Source: Rhyacophila brunnea (taxonomy: Eukaryota; Arthropoda; Insecta; Trichoptera; Rhyacophilidae). From it: a stretch of DNA of 64,000 bases. The position numbers and the translations under genes were made by a program. Under the pieces are notes generated by a model. It did no database searches. It had not been told where the DNA came from and saw only the letters and a program-made list of their open reading frames with translations. Shown in pieces: positions 23,875-37,740 of this stretch (position 1 is the first letter of the stretch; the number at the start of each line of letters is the position of its first letter). The stretch is from assembly GCA_022495005.1 (NCBI GenBank), contig JAGYXB010001414.1:1674001-1738000 (forward strand), written 5' to 3'.

Positions 23875-24605
23875 CTTAAGGGGGGACATGCACAGCGTAG
23901 GTCAAAATGGAGCTTTTGTTCTATTATCAAAGCATGATCCTGGACATACCTTTAACGGTGTAGATAATCTATTTATATAATTTTGAAGCATTATTATCCT
24001 TTATATTTATTTTAAACATTTGCTGACTGCATAAAGTATTTTTATTACATAAAATAGTATTCTTTTAAACCTCTCGCTCTAATGTTTTAGAATATAGTCA
24101 TATTTCAGTACATAAATGTGCAGTGGTGTTAAGATTTTTTACATTTATTAATTTTTAAACGCATTTATAAAACCATCAGTATAATTTATATCGACATTAT
24201 TATAGTGAAATATTTACGATAAAAAATCATATTGATAATCTCTGTGATCCCAAATTTGACAAGAATTGGGCATTTTATTATTCAAAAAATGGGCAAGATT
24301 AACACATTTGAAAATAATTCTAAAGATACTGGTTATAAGCTATGTTTTTGACCATTCAAGTGTGATAAACATCCTACGAATAATCATTTCTTTATAATAA
24401 TTATTGACCTAAGAATAAGGTGGTGTTTTTTTGAAATACGCCATTTCTTTTGGCATTCCACTGGGTTAAGCTACAACATACGGCCGTAGCCATAAATTGA
24501 CAAATTATAATTGAAGTAGGGAGTAAAATGATGTTAACGCGCGTGTTTGAACATGTACCATTTAAAAAAAATCGGTTAGGTACATATTCATGTACAGGCT
24601 TATGT
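23875..24605 (+). mobile_element. About 730-bp non-autonomous TIR element, copy B
   Basis: Second single copy of the family at 4149. The left end is well kept (CTTAAGGGGGGACATGC), while the right end is eroded (CATGTACAGGCTTAT). The body is closely similar to copy A along its whole length, including CCTCTCGCTCTAATG and the ACGCGCGTGTTTGAACATGT block near the right end. No open frame of note. Confidence 0.8.
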
Positions 24606-27600
24606 TATAAATATAGACAAAAGATAAATTTATTGGTTTTCAAAGATATGATTAGTTTTTATGTTACTTATGCAATCTGTAACTTATTAACTCATTTCGC
24701 AAAAGTTTGACTTAAGGTTCTGGGGCTCAGCTGTGAATGATTAGTGATTAAATTAATGGTTATTGACCACTATCGCCCGCGGTAGGCGAGTTTCAGAATG
24801 TCTGCTTGTAAAGTCAGTTAGAGTCCCGCGTTTGGAAAATTCATACAATGTGTTTTCAATGCGTTTTTGTTTCCAAAGCATTACACTTGATAAGTTAAGC
24901 AAAATATTAATAATAATTTTTGGTAAAAATAGGAAATATCTTCAAGAGGCGACCAACAATCACACTGTTTATAGAATCAAAGATTTTCCATATATCTTTC
25001 CTTAATAGATGGAACAATACAGTAATTTATCTACCTATGTTTTACTATAGTATTTTCAACTAGTTCATGCAATCATACGTTTCAGTTTTTACATGCAAAT
25101 AGTCTAATTTTTATCAGATATAACATGCCATGCTCAAATCCCTAAAAGGTGCCGCCGTATTCTTGACAACATTCAATTAAATTAAATATATATTAATTGT
25201 TAATATAATAAATATGATAAGGAAAAAAAAAGTATTTTGGTGTAATTGAATAAAATAAAATATTTTTCCATCACAGCTGTTGACAACCGCCTAAAGTCGG
25301 CGTTGCCCTTGCATTAAGTATAATGCACCAAGAAGGTCACGGACGGCACTGGCTCAAAGCGAGCAACAATACAAGATTTCTAATTGAAAGAAGAGTATCA
25401 ATATAGTCAGGGACGGCCTCTACTTATAGTACGGTATTTTTTATGCCATTCTGCGATTTAAGACGGTTTAAATGTCCATTGTGATGATTGGATGCATTAT
25501 GTAAATTTATATACCGTTACCAATGAAAATGAATATTTGCAAGGGAAATTACGTAGTTTACGAAGGTTGTTTGCTTAAATTATTGAAAGTAATTCACATT
25601 TTAAGTGAGTAGAAACTAAGTATTAATAACAATTGCAATGAACTATTTAAAAAAGATATTCATCAGGCGCCGATTGTTTCGAAACCGCTTATGGTAGAAA
25701 CCAGAGATCACAAAAATAAATAGGTTACTTTTATGGGTAAGAATTTAAGAAGGTATAATTCTCAAGTGTGAAAAAATAGAGATAAACTTAAACACGTATT
25801 AGAGAAAATTTTATATGTATCATAATATGCATCCATTAAAGTTTGTCACGTAAACGAAACGCACATTCAATATTTGTAGGTAATATTTGAGGACACTCAA
25901 CTATGTCTATATATATGGCGAATGGGTTTCGTATATCTATTTTATCAAACTGTTCTGAGTTAGAAAGAGTTTCATATATATTTTAATACTGTAACATGCC
26001 ATGGAGACCAATGACAGTATTCCCTGTGAAATTAATAAAAAATACCTAGGCTCTAAAAAATCCCATTTGTGTATTGCGACCTCACCGAGGATCATAAAAT
26101 TAGTTAGTAATTTATGTACTGCCACGGTGTGGTAAAATGATACACTTCAACATCTCAGATTGGGAAAACTTTATCTGTTTAAGATTTTGCAGTTTCAAGG
26201 AAAACATGATAACTATTTTTAGCTTTCGTAGAAACGACTGTTTTAAAGTATACCTCCACTGATTTATACACCCTTACAATAATTGTACATTTTTACCCAA
26301 TATGGTAAATTCAGTATGTATACGTAAGTGTGTGACAACCTAAGTTTTGGATAGTTGCTACTGAGACATTCCCGGAACCAAAAATGTGAACACCTCTCGT
26401 CATTTATGCGCCTCGCATAATTTAGATCGGGTGTCGATACTAGACGGGATGAATGATGGTTTAGATTTTAGTCACTAAAATATCTAATATAGTTTATAGA
26501 TTAATAGTTTAATGTTATGTAACAATTTGCTATTAGCGTCTCTGCTTTTTAGCATAATAATTAAATAAATATTTAGATGGCAGATTATTTAATAGATAGA
26601 TAAGAAATTCCAGAACCTCAGATTTCATGCTAATAGGAATCACAATATCTAATATGTTTTAGTTAAGGTTATACTTCAGCTGAAGCATGGTCTAAAAAGA
26701 TCGTGACTACGCGACGCGCAGATTGTGCAAACGACGCGTGCGGAACAAAACATAATTTGTCTTAAAAATTCAACATGCGTCCATTTAATGTTACGTTTAT
26801 TGTTATATTAGTAATAATAATAATATATTCATTGACATGTTTTCTTTTTCGAGTACATGCGTGACGTTTTTAGTCATGTTTACACGATTTAAGAATATAT
26901 TCCTCCGACGCCATCAGAAAACGAATTGACATGCTCACATCTCTACTACCTCTCTCCGATTGACAACGAGTGCGAAATTTTGTTCCACCTATTGTTGAAA
27001 ATCATTTGCTGTTTCACTATGCTCTTAATATCTATAGAAGGTAATAATTTCATATCAGTACTAAACAAAATTTAAATATCTACATAATATATTATATTGT
27101 TAATATTATTATATTCTCGAAGCATGCAATAATTATCTTTATTGGTGAAAAAGGAAATGATACATTTATACAATGTTATTCAAACTGTGCACTATGGTAC
27201 GTTGGGGCACGGTTATCAATCCTCGGGGACGGCGTCGACAAATTTAAAAATCTAATATAACTATATACAATCACTGTCCTAAGAATATATATACACCACA
27301 GAGTCACAATGATAGATTCCATTGTTGCATCAGTTTGTGATCTCAGATGAAGTTGTTTCCTGACAGGATATATTATAAGACTATAATAAGAGTGAGTTCA
27401 TATTATGAATTCATTATCACAGAGAAATAATTAAGGTAAGTGATTGATTGTAGTTGGATTCCAAGATTTTGAAAAATATGTAATGAACCATACATTTATC
27501 CAGTATCTCGTGGTGGTAGATCAGCCATACAATATTTAGGGAAGCATATACGTGGAAAATAAAAGAATGAAAGAGATAATTGAATGCAAGCTTCGTAAAT

Positions 27601-28697
27601 GGAGATTTTTAGGGATATCTAGGGATGAAGGGTAGCCTTAGAAAGTTATGCGAGGACTGGTTATTTAACATTTTCTTAATTTTTTTTTTAACATGACATT
27701 TTTCTAAATATTATATCTATACACACTGCAATTCTCACGAATAGCGCGAATTTATTTAGTAACAAAATTACATCGTAAGAAATTAGCTACACCTTTTGTT
27801 AAGTACTATGAAATTATTGGGTCTATAATTGTGATTAATATTTTTGTGATAGCTAAGCTAATAAGAATGATTAAATATAAAAAAAATGTTTTAAACAAAA
27901 TACACATTTTATATTTTATTTTGAATGTTTCGAGCTAAGCCGAATTTTATGGAACAAATTGCCGCCCGTTACTTGTTGTTACTAAATTGTAGATATATTA
28001 TAACACTGTCTTAGTATGTATTGCTATTTATTTTGTTGTTAACAGTCTTCACCACTGATAAATTAGTTTCCAAACACTACCGGAATCCCTGCACGGAATA
28101 CAGTCCACTTATCAACAAATGGCAATAAAATCACAACTTAATTACGTAAATACTACATAGTAATTTCAATACTACCTAGCATTGTGATTGTGATTATAGT
28201 AAGTTACGTGAGATTTACAATTTTCATTTTTTTTTCAATTATTGTTGTACGTGATGTTGCCACTGGAAACTGCACTGTATGTAACAATGGTGAAATGCCA
28301 TTATCGAATACCGCCGGCGGCAATGGCAGTCAGCTGCGAGGAAGATCCTCATTACCTCGTGACCTTGACAGCGCCAATTTGATTACTGTCCTCGTGTCGT
28401 GAATTGTGATCGCCGTTGTGAAAATTACGACACGGATGGACGGGCCACACAACTCGGCAGATATGAATGTAGCTACTACTTGTGTGTAAATACACTGATA
28501 ATCCATTATTAAATTTATTGAGAATACAACATGAAAACAATAATATTGTGATACGATCGCATTATTACGGTACATTAATCAAAATGAAATTACAATAATT
28601 ATTGGTGAATAATTGTGAAAGGAGTACAATTTACACATTAATTATACCATAAGTAAGACAATATTTTTCTCATCACTACATGATTCAAACATGTAAC
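24606..28697. other. 4-kb AT-rich stretch, one GC-richer island
   Basis: No gene was identified. Around 28260-28490 the sequence becomes GC-richer (GAATACCGCCGGCGGCAATG, GTCAGCTGCGAGGAAGATCC) and could be an exon or promoter, but reading frames on both strands give no family match and splice sites are ambiguous. Elsewhere nothing structured was seen. Confidence 0.35.
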
Positions 28698-29206
28698 TAG
28701 AGTTGGGTATTCCCGAGAAAATCTCAATCTCGAGATTCGGGATTTCCCGAAATGATGAAATTTTGAATTCTCGAGATTCGGGATTTCCAGAAAAAATTCT
28801 CGAGATTTCTCGTGATATCGGGAATAGAAGTAGGAAAACAAAAATAATTCAAAACATTACTTATTAAAATAGAATTTCAAAAAACACAAACTGTCAATCG
28901 CTGGGTCTGACAATCGCGTACGCTTTTGAAAATTCCCTGATGTTGAAAAAATTGCGCTCATTTTGAGTCGCCGTTGGCTTAATTGTGTTAAATGCCCCGA
29001 TCAGTATTTGAACGTTTTGTGTTTCTGTCCACTTTATTCATATAGGAAATCGTTTTTTCAATTAACATTTGATAATAAAGAAATCCCGAATCCCGAGAAA
29101 AGATTCTCGAGATACGGGATTTCCCGAAATGTTAAAAATTTCAATTCTCGAGATTCGGGATGGAAACTATCAAAAATTTCTCGAGAATTCCCGAAACCCA
29201 ACTCTA
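28698..29206. mobile_element. hAT-type MITE, 509 bp, with CTCGAG subterminal array
   Basis: Termini TAGAGTTGGG and CCCAACTCTA are perfect inverted repeats, flanked by a perfect 8-bp duplication CATGTAAC (28690-28697 and 29207-29214). TAG.G termini and 8-bp duplications are the hAT signature. Six CTCGAG palindromes, mostly within ATTCTCGAGAT-type words, lie three near each end (28729, 28770, 28799; 29106, 29147, 29180), interleaved with TTCGGGATTTCCCGAA-type sequence. The central 250 bases lack them and hold no transposase. Perfect duplication suggests relatively recent insertion. Confidence 0.9.
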
Positions 29207-32200
29207 CATGTAACTGCTCTGCATGAAAAGTTATAAACATTTTTCCTAGCATTGGATTACACTGCTGTGAATGAAATATTGTTAATATTATTATTATAGC
29301 AACGAATTTGAACGTTTTGGTCCTTAAAACAGTAAAAGAACCAGTGGGTACATATTATTAAATAAATAGAACACTTTTTTCTTAAAATAGAAATAATGGA
29401 TCATTTGAGAATAAATCTTGTTTCCAGAATGTTTGTTATATAGAATTGACAGTCGGGTTTCCGCTGGTATATTGTATTTTTTTAAACCTCAGATTCTTGA
29501 TGCATTTACTAAAACACGAACCTTATAAAGGGACCAAAATGGTAGAGAATAAAAATATGTTGAAATAAGAGAAAGAGTAAGCATTTGTTATTGAAGCAAT
29601 ATGCATGATTGTATTTCTGGGTATACAGGTGAACTATAATTATATTGACAGTTTAAATACAGATAGGTATATACATCATAATATTATATTATAGAACTCA
29701 CTTGATATGGTTAATAAACAAACATAAGGATACAAAGTATATCAGATTATTGTACGTATTAAAAAAATAAGCACAGTTGGTAAACAAATACATTAACTGA
29801 TTGATGGCATGGTGGCTTCCACCAAAATTAAAAAAAATGCGAAAAAAATGAAAAGTTTTTTATAATAAAAATAACGTGTAAATAAAGAATTACAACACAT
29901 GTATCAACTTGAGTTTAGTATTTGTTGTTTATGAATTCGTTATGGGTACAGCACGTATCAGTGAAGCTTACATTATATTGCTTGATTATTATTTTTTCAA
30001 GTTCGAATGCCAGATTTTTATACAATTGGACAATGTTAATATTTGCGATCTTTATACGTATTTTTATTTGAAGAACGAATGAATTTCTGTGGTATCATAT
30101 TCTGAAAAGAGGTATAATATCTGAAAGCCACTTTTAAACGATTATATAATATGATTGTAGTAAGTACTTACCTATCACATTTAAATGAATCAAAAGAGAT
30201 TGATGAAAAATCAAATAATACAACCATTCCCAATGAGAAAACTTTCTTTTCTTAGTCATGCTAACAAAGTAGTCGTATTACCAAAGGACAGCAAGAAACT
30301 TAAATTTTATTCATTTACTCATTCATTTCATTATTCGAGTGGCAGCGCGGGTTATCAATAACAAACTAAAAATGTAGTGCGAGAATGGTCTTGTTAGATT
30401 ATAATTATGTCCTATGAGATAATGATGCGCTTTATATATTATAATTATTCTGCTTTATTTCTTTTTATATAACATACAAAATTTACAACACACCAAAACA
30501 TATCTATCAGAGGTTTTTTTTAAAATTTGTAACCAACGTGACTTGAACCCGTATCTATCGCATTACGAGAAATATGTTTTTACTTTTAATAATATAATAA
30601 TAATTCAATAATTCTAGCAATAATTTAGATATTAACAATAATTTTAATTTTAATATTAATACTATCTAATTGACGGAGTTTGAATTTAAAATCTAATAGA
30701 TTTAAGTTTTGTACTATTCCATTTGAGTGGGAATAGTACAAAATTGAAATTATTACTATATTTAAAAACTTAAATACTCAAAAACTGAACTCAAATAAAA
30801 TAGTAGAAAACTTAAATCTATTCGATTTTAATTGTAATTTTAATTACTGGATGCTGTCAGGATTTCTACCTATTTTAGTTTTAACACACTTTCACTTGTT
30901 GATAGTTTCATTAAAAAAATAAAGATTTCAATAAGTCCATGCTTAATTGTCCTATATAATATAATATATATTATATATAAATCTAAATATGTTTGTTTGA
31001 TTTCCTTATTGTACCAGATTTCTACTCCTTAGATTTCGACATTAACATAAAAAATACAATGTGCGTTTATTCAAATTACATTTCCTGGAAATTTCAATTT
31101 TAAATTTTGACGACAGATCAAGATAAAGTTTCCGATTTTGGATTCGATTTTAATTTGATGTAATGTAATTCGATTTATTTTTATTTCGACATGTTGTATG
31201 CCTAGATACCGTTATTTTATTATTGAAGAATGGAATTATTATTATTTTTGTAAATTAAGATAAGTATATCGATCTATTAAACGACCACATACGAAGCCGA
31301 GAAATTTATATTAAATTTAATAAAAAATAAAATACGTTTGTCGACAAAGGTCATTTAAGAGATTGGAGAAATATTTATACGACAATTCTGTCCGGGATCA
31401 CAATCCCCAGTCCTCGTATAGAGTCCTGTATCGGACTGTGGTATAATCAACCAAGAAATTGGATCATATCCCAAGACGTCGACTCGAAAATATGACTTTC
31501 AGCATTGTCCCGAAATTTGACGAGGGGTGATATATGTCAAACTACAAAGCACACAATGCCACGCGATTTCGGGCAAAACACACGTCAGATTGACGCATGC
31601 ATAAGCGTGTATGATATGAATTTTGACAGCCCTATCGTGCATTGCGGGTGACCGGTGAAATCTTTAGGTACATTTATATTTATACATCTAAATCACACTA
31701 AACAGGGTAATATAAAGCACTATGTACGTATTAGCCACATTTTCTGTAAAAATGATAATATAACCAATAACCGATTTAATCTATATCACCTATATACCCA
31801 TTATAAACGCAAATCAGCTGAAATCAATATTTATTTTGTTTACATGAAAAAACAATTAGATAGTCACACTATATTATATAGTATTACTTTGTCATATCGA
31901 AATGATTAATGTTTCGACCATTTAACGTTTTAGTTTGTGAAAGTTTCTACCCAAAGACCCGTAATTTACGTATAGAAACCTATCCCTGTCGATTTTAATA
32001 CCAATAATGTATCGAATTTTAACTTTGTTTTGATTCCGAGATCAATCAGGCGCTTCTCTAGTGTGGTGCAGACACGTCTGTCTAATCATAGAACTAATTG
32101 AATGATATCGATATCTAATATGTCGCCATTAAAACAGTATACTGTTCAATATTTATGATATGAATTATATAAACTAGCCTAACCTAAAATTCCCCATCCG

Positions 32201-32752
32201 TATTTTTCCCTTGCATTCATTGCGTCCAACGCAACTGGTGCGTTGCCCATCAGGTGGCTATTAGGTATAATTAGCATGTTATTTAAATGTTGTAATTAAA
32301 TAACAATTAAAAGGTCCGCAGTGAATGAGCATATCTATCTCCCGGTGCAGAGGTAGAGTCTTCTTTAACAAATCCCTGAAAGAAGAGGTGTCAATATGTA
32401 CATAGTTAATGCAAATATCGGAATATGAGAATACATGGTTTAAAAAACTGGGATAGATCAGAAGAACTTTGCTAACAATGTCTCTGTTATCTCTTAAAAT
32501 TATGAAATTTAACTGCGTACTTCGTAATATATTTATTATTCATATAATTTTATAATAGCGATAAAGCTAAATAGAACGCCATAAAGATATTAACATCATT
32601 ATTTTATCTTCAATATAGTAAACCCGATACAATATTTTGTCTGGTACATATTTATTTCAAGGTATGGAAATTGGGGATCCACATGATTTAAAATCTCCCT
32701 ATGATATAAATCAAAACAAAAAAAAAATGAAAACTAAATTTTTAATGTATAA
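29207..32752. other. 3.5-kb AT-rich stretch
   Basis: No gene was found. It includes a B-box-like GGGTTCAAGTC on the minus strand at 30550-30540 (possible SINE relic), the hairpin at 30695-30755 listed separately, and a slightly GC-richer block around 31380-31650. Confidence 0.4.
30695..30755 (+). other. Precursor-microRNA-like hairpin
   Basis: The arm TTTTGTACTATTCC (30707-30720) pairs perfectly with GGAATAGTACAAAA across a 9-nt loop (30721-30729), and pairing continues imperfectly for about ten more pairs outward. A wider imperfect inverted repeat (about 30690 to 30830) surrounds it. Size and shape resemble a small microRNA precursor or a degraded MITE. No expression evidence. Confidence 0.35.
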
Positions 32753-32890
32753 GTGCGAAAACATCTTTTTGTCTACATGAACTAACATGGTCCGCCCATT
32801 TTTAACCGCACTTCCATTATAAACTAACAAGCTCCTCCCATTTAGTGAACAACAGCGCCTGGAAACGTAGCCAAGAAGATGTTTTCGCAC
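32753..32890. mobile_element. 138-bp miniature TIR element
   Basis: Ends GTGCGAAAACATCTTTTTG and CAAGAAGATGTTTTCGCAC form an inverted repeat of about 24 bases with few mismatches (GTCTAC and GTAGCC continue it inward). The interior is about 90 bases, non-coding. The target duplication was not clear. Confidence 0.65.
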
Positions 32891-33068
32891 AATGGTTATT
32901 TAGTCGTATTGTATTTCATTCATTTGTGTGAACAGACGATACGTAAATATGCTGTATTTGGACAAACAATATGCAATATGTGGCGCACGTTATAAAGTTA
33001 CTTAAAATATTACAATATCACAATATGCGTTCAAGTTTTCGTATGACGTAGGTTGTTAATTACTGTTA

Positions 33069-33510
33069 AGCGTCAATTACATTGAGCTTTTTTACGAGCT
33101 GCTTATTGGCGAATTTAAAAGCGGGCGGTTCAGCTACTGCGATTTCATGATTACACACAAAACTTTCCATTCGCTGATAAGCCACAAGCCAGCGAGCGAT
33201 TTTGACGGAACGTAGTTCGTTTTTTTACCGGGAGGTCGCTACGCTCCATAACAATGTTTCCATTAAACGTCAAAAATGTAAATTTCAAAATGAGTAGTTC
33301 GTTTTTTCACCACCATCGCTCTACTGCGCAGACGCAGTAAGCCCACACGCCGGTGTGTAGTGTGAAAAGTTGACCGGCTTTCAACTTTTCTAGGTGGAGT
33401 GTTTACAACCTGCTTATTAGCTTATTCGATGATTACACTGGGCGAATTTACATGCAGATTATAAATTTGCTAATAATCAGCTCATAAAAAAGCTCAATGT
33501 AATTGACGCT
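33069..33510. mobile_element. 442-bp TIR element with TTA duplication, Harbinger-like
   Basis: Termini start AGCGTCAATTACATTGAGCT and end with its inverse; pairing extends imperfectly for about 50 bases. It is flanked by TTA at 33066-33068 and 33511-33513, the 3-bp duplication typical of PIF/Harbinger. A GC-richer interior contains ACGCCGGTGTGTAG and GACCGGCTTTCAACTTTTC. No transposase. Assignment to Harbinger rests only on the TSD length and sequence. Confidence 0.7.
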
Positions 33511-33513
33511 TTA

Positions 33514-36500
33514 GACATTTTTTTAATTACTACTCAAAGATTCGTCATTATTATAATACTTATAAACACAGTCTTGAAGATTTTCTCAGAACTCTATTAT
33601 TTTATCTGATAAAAAATATTTACAAGAATAGACCCAACTAACTTATTAAATTATCATTGAAAATGTTAATTATGTTATTTATATTATAAAGTCAGTTATA
33701 CCATAATAGATTATTATACCGTATTAATAAAAAAACAATTTATCTACATCGAAGAGCTCAATTTTCAAATATGACCATAAATAAAGGATTCCCAAAAGCT
33801 AACGAGAGTTCACGATATTATATCTGACAGGGGTTAACCTTTTATCAAAGTTCAGATTGTAACCAGTTTCATGGATTATTTACTGTGCTCCCCGATTCCC
33901 GAGTGTATCCCCTAATTACGTATGTACATAGTAAATACTACGATGATCATGGGGGATTTGTAACAGATGGATGTTTTACCCTAAATAATTTGGAAGTCAT
34001 GTGCGAAATCTCTATAACGCAATCAGTGAAGTTACAACAATGGTAATATACGACGAATTTCCTTCTCCGTGGTATTAGATCTTCATATCAAATATACTAT
34101 TGGGGTCTCATATAGGAAATCTAATGATGAAAATATTAATATTACATCCACTATAAATATTAAATTTATTGTAAGGGAATACTCTCAGATAAAATACTAA
34201 CAAAGACAGTCTTTAATGTGACTACTGCATCCATAGGATTTTGGCCAATGTACTTTACCAAACCAGCAACCTGCGTCCTAAATAATTTTGACGAAATTAT
34301 ATAACTGAAACGCTTCTCAAAATGCATAATTGAATTTGAATAAGTACTAATACTAGGTACTTATTTCCAAATTTGTCTCTTAACATAGGTTATAAAACAG
34401 AGCAAATACATCTCTACAATATTATGTTTTATATTTACTTAATTTATTCAGAAGACTATTTATTATATAATAACGGTTATTCCTTATGTTTCACAATGGT
34501 AAAACTACAAAGTATATAGATAGGTACTGGTTTTAAATACGAAAAGAAGCCAAGCAGAAGAAAAGAAAATTTAATAAAACAAATTAAAATTAAACGCAAC
34601 CACACAATAGACAACATCGTGAAACATCGCATCCATCCTACGACAGACACGTACGAGTGAAGTTAGTGGGAATATGAAAAATTATAGTAGTACTGAAGGA
34701 TTATAATGACCTCTAGAAGAAGTTAGATTTATTATGAGGATTTGGTGTTAATCATTTGCTCAATACACAATATATTGATTTATAAATAATATGCGAATTT
34801 GGCCCAGTCACATGATTCAAGCTCTAACAATCGACTAAAAGTCGAGCATGCTAACCTCGACTCTCGTTGGTTTTATACTCAGTGTATGAAGAAATCATTC
34901 ACGGAAAAGGTGTCGGAATTTTGCTAAGGAGCTATGAAAGATAACGTATGAGGGTAAGTTTTCTCATTTATCCGTTTCCCAAACGGGGTGCACGTAACTT
35001 TGAAGGTGAGCTAGAAGTATACCAAAGGAAGACGTATATTATCGCAATGGAGGTCAATTATCTTAGATGAATAAGTGGTATATTATTCAACTCGGTAGGT
35101 AATTAATATTATATATTTGAAAATTACGTTTAATGAAAAATGAGACCAGAAATGCGCACAACCAATTTTAAAATCACTATTTTTATGTTGATGTTAGACG
35201 AACAAAATAAATGAAAATAGCGTTGCTGTCATTCGCTTTAGACAAAAAATATTATTAATTATACTATACGTGCATATTATAAAATTGTAGTAGTTTTTTG
35301 AAATAGTGAGGAACATTTTGCGAAATATAAAAAAGATAATTATGAATATTTTAGAAGATATTATGATCATTTGGATGACGTTTATTATTTATTAATTATG
35401 AAAACATTACTTTTACATATGCAAGATATTTTCCTTGGTAGTGCTAAAAATTATAGGTTTATGTAGGTACCTACTTTATCATGATATTCACAATAATTAA
35501 CGTACAATTTGATATTTTTTCGTATATCCTTGCATGGGATTCCTACCTAGTAGAGGTATGTCAGATTCTTTTGGCATTGCGGCCACGAGAAAATCACTTT
35601 AGAACGGTGTTATTGTCATTTGAAAGTAACGAAATCAAAACACCTAAAAGAATCAACTGCACTGTCACAAGAATTTAACACAATTCTACTTATTGTATAT
35701 TATTTAAACACAGAAATAAGTTAAAAATTATAAAAACATCGTAATGAACTACTTATGTTATGAATACGGTTTGTCGCACGTCAATATTATCCGGGATAGG
35801 TACAACTGCTGGATAACAACCTTCCCAAAGTGATTTATTTTCTATTCCGAATGGCATTTCAACGCACAGACTGTCTTGGACATTTTTTACTTATTAGGTA
35901 CTATTGGATGACTAAAATTGTTTGTTGCTTAATTCAATTACTTAGAATTTTATTCTTTCTTTCAAGTATCTTTTGAACCTCTCACACAGTTTCGTTAAAA
36001 GTATATACAGACCCCCACTATATCAAATTTAGCGCATAACTTTTCTTAATCGGGATTAAAGTACAAATATTGATTTAAAAATATTAACTACCTTTTATTC
36101 AGGTTTGAACCTTTGGCTAACTGATCACAAGAGCAACGCCATAATGAATTGGGTTACTAGTGGCGTAATATATTTGAAAAAAAAAGATCATTGTGGGATG
36201 TATATTGTCTGTGATAGCAATATAAAATAAAACAAATATATTAACGTAACATTAAAAAATTAATAAACCTTGAAAATGGAAAAACAAGTTTTTAAACATT
36301 TTTCCACTGAATATTTAAACAAGTGACTACGATAAAATGACATGTTTATAGATATCATTTATTTCTGTGAGTTTTCTTCTATATCAAAGTAATTTAATAA
36401 TACATATATATTCAATGAAACAGTTCCATTACACAGAATGGTGAAGAACCGGTGCAAAATTATTATAACGTAAAGGCGTAGGTATCGGAAATCGATTGAC

Positions 36501-37303
36501 TGGTCCGTGACATCAGAAACCCCGAAATACGTACAAAAGCTCGGAAATAGCGGCATCGGAAAGCCCGGTAGAGACTACCTATTTGCAGGAAACTAAACTA
36601 AACTTATTTCGCTATTTTAAAGCAGCACAGCTGTTCGTGGAGGCTACATCACATACACAGACCCACCACTACAGTATGCGAAGGCACGGTCTGTAGCCAC
36701 GAGTGCCGGCTTCGTCTGGGATATCGATTGAAATTCACGACTCCACTCACACAATATAACGCAGCTTGGCAGTTTGGCAATATAACTTACTGGTACGACC
36801 TTTAAACGATGTATTATTATTAAAGCTGGCCATTTTATGGCTTTAAATACAACACAGTGGTGGTCGGCTGGAAAATGCGATGATGCCTTTTTCAGTATTT
36901 TCATTTTTTATTTTTCATATCTTTATTGCAACACTGTTTTTGTAACCCTTCTGTCAATGCGTTTGCTGGGCGGTTGGCTATTTTCCAGCTGGTTAAATTT
37001 TATGTGTTTATTTTCTTTTGGTTACTTTATTATACACACCGTCACGTGAATACACGCAACCATATTCAATAGCCTGTTTAAACACGAGCGTAAAAAATAT
37101 ACAGATGTATGTATTATATTCATATACAGCATACATGATACATAAATTGTGTGTACACTTTAAATAATAAAAATAACATCAAAACTAATATGATAAAGTA
37201 CTTGTTAATTACGTCGGCGCTACACGATTCAAACTGGCTTAGCAACATAAAAAAACTCAACGACGGATATAGTATCCATAGGCTATGCCAGATTTTGGTT
37301 ATT
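33514..37303. other. 3.8-kb AT-rich stretch
   Basis: No identifiable gene or bounded transposon. A moderately GC-richer piece at about 36600-36800 contains no supported exon. Confidence 0.4.
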
Positions 37304-37740
37304 TTTATTACAACGTTTTTCTTAGCTCGTATTATTATTTGTCCAGTGGTTGTTTGTCCGGTACAAATCTTGCAATCGATTTTTAACTAACTTCCCGACT
37401 AGCTAGACATTTGAAACTTTTAGAATATATCAGAACACGAAGCCAATGCATTTTTTAAATACTTTTAGCCATCTTTAAGTAGAATTTAATTCATTTTCAG
37501 TTAATTCTGTTTTGTATGAAAAGTTATTTCGGTACAATTATTGGTTGCTAGGGGGTCCTAGCAACTTAATTATTAATATATGCGTTACTATGGAAATCAA
37601 TATGAAATGAAATTTCATTATTCAGTATTTCTATCAAGTACAATTTTTTTTGATCGTTTAAGCTAGTCAAGTCACGTTTATATGATTCAACAGAAAATTT
37701 AAAAATGTTGTACATAAAAAGTTCTTTTTATCTTGTAATA
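37304..37740 (+). mobile_element. MITE-like repeat family M2, copy b
   Basis: Same orientation and layout as copy a: ATTACAACGTTTTTCTTAG at the left, one TGGTTGTTTGTCCGGTACA minisatellite unit, a TTGGTTGCTAGG and CCTAGCAAC hairpin, and GTTGTACATAAAAAGTTC then TTTTTATCTTG at the right. Confidence 0.75.

Noticed and set aside
30120..30320. Minus-strand exon with GATAG|GTAAGTAC donor
   Set aside because: A donor-like site alone; no supported acceptor or conserved frame upstream.
36780..36815. Second mariner fragment suggested by GGTACGACCTTTAAACGATG
   Set aside because: About 20 bases resemble the mariner relic at 3068-3090, but similarity stops at once on both sides; chance or too short to call.
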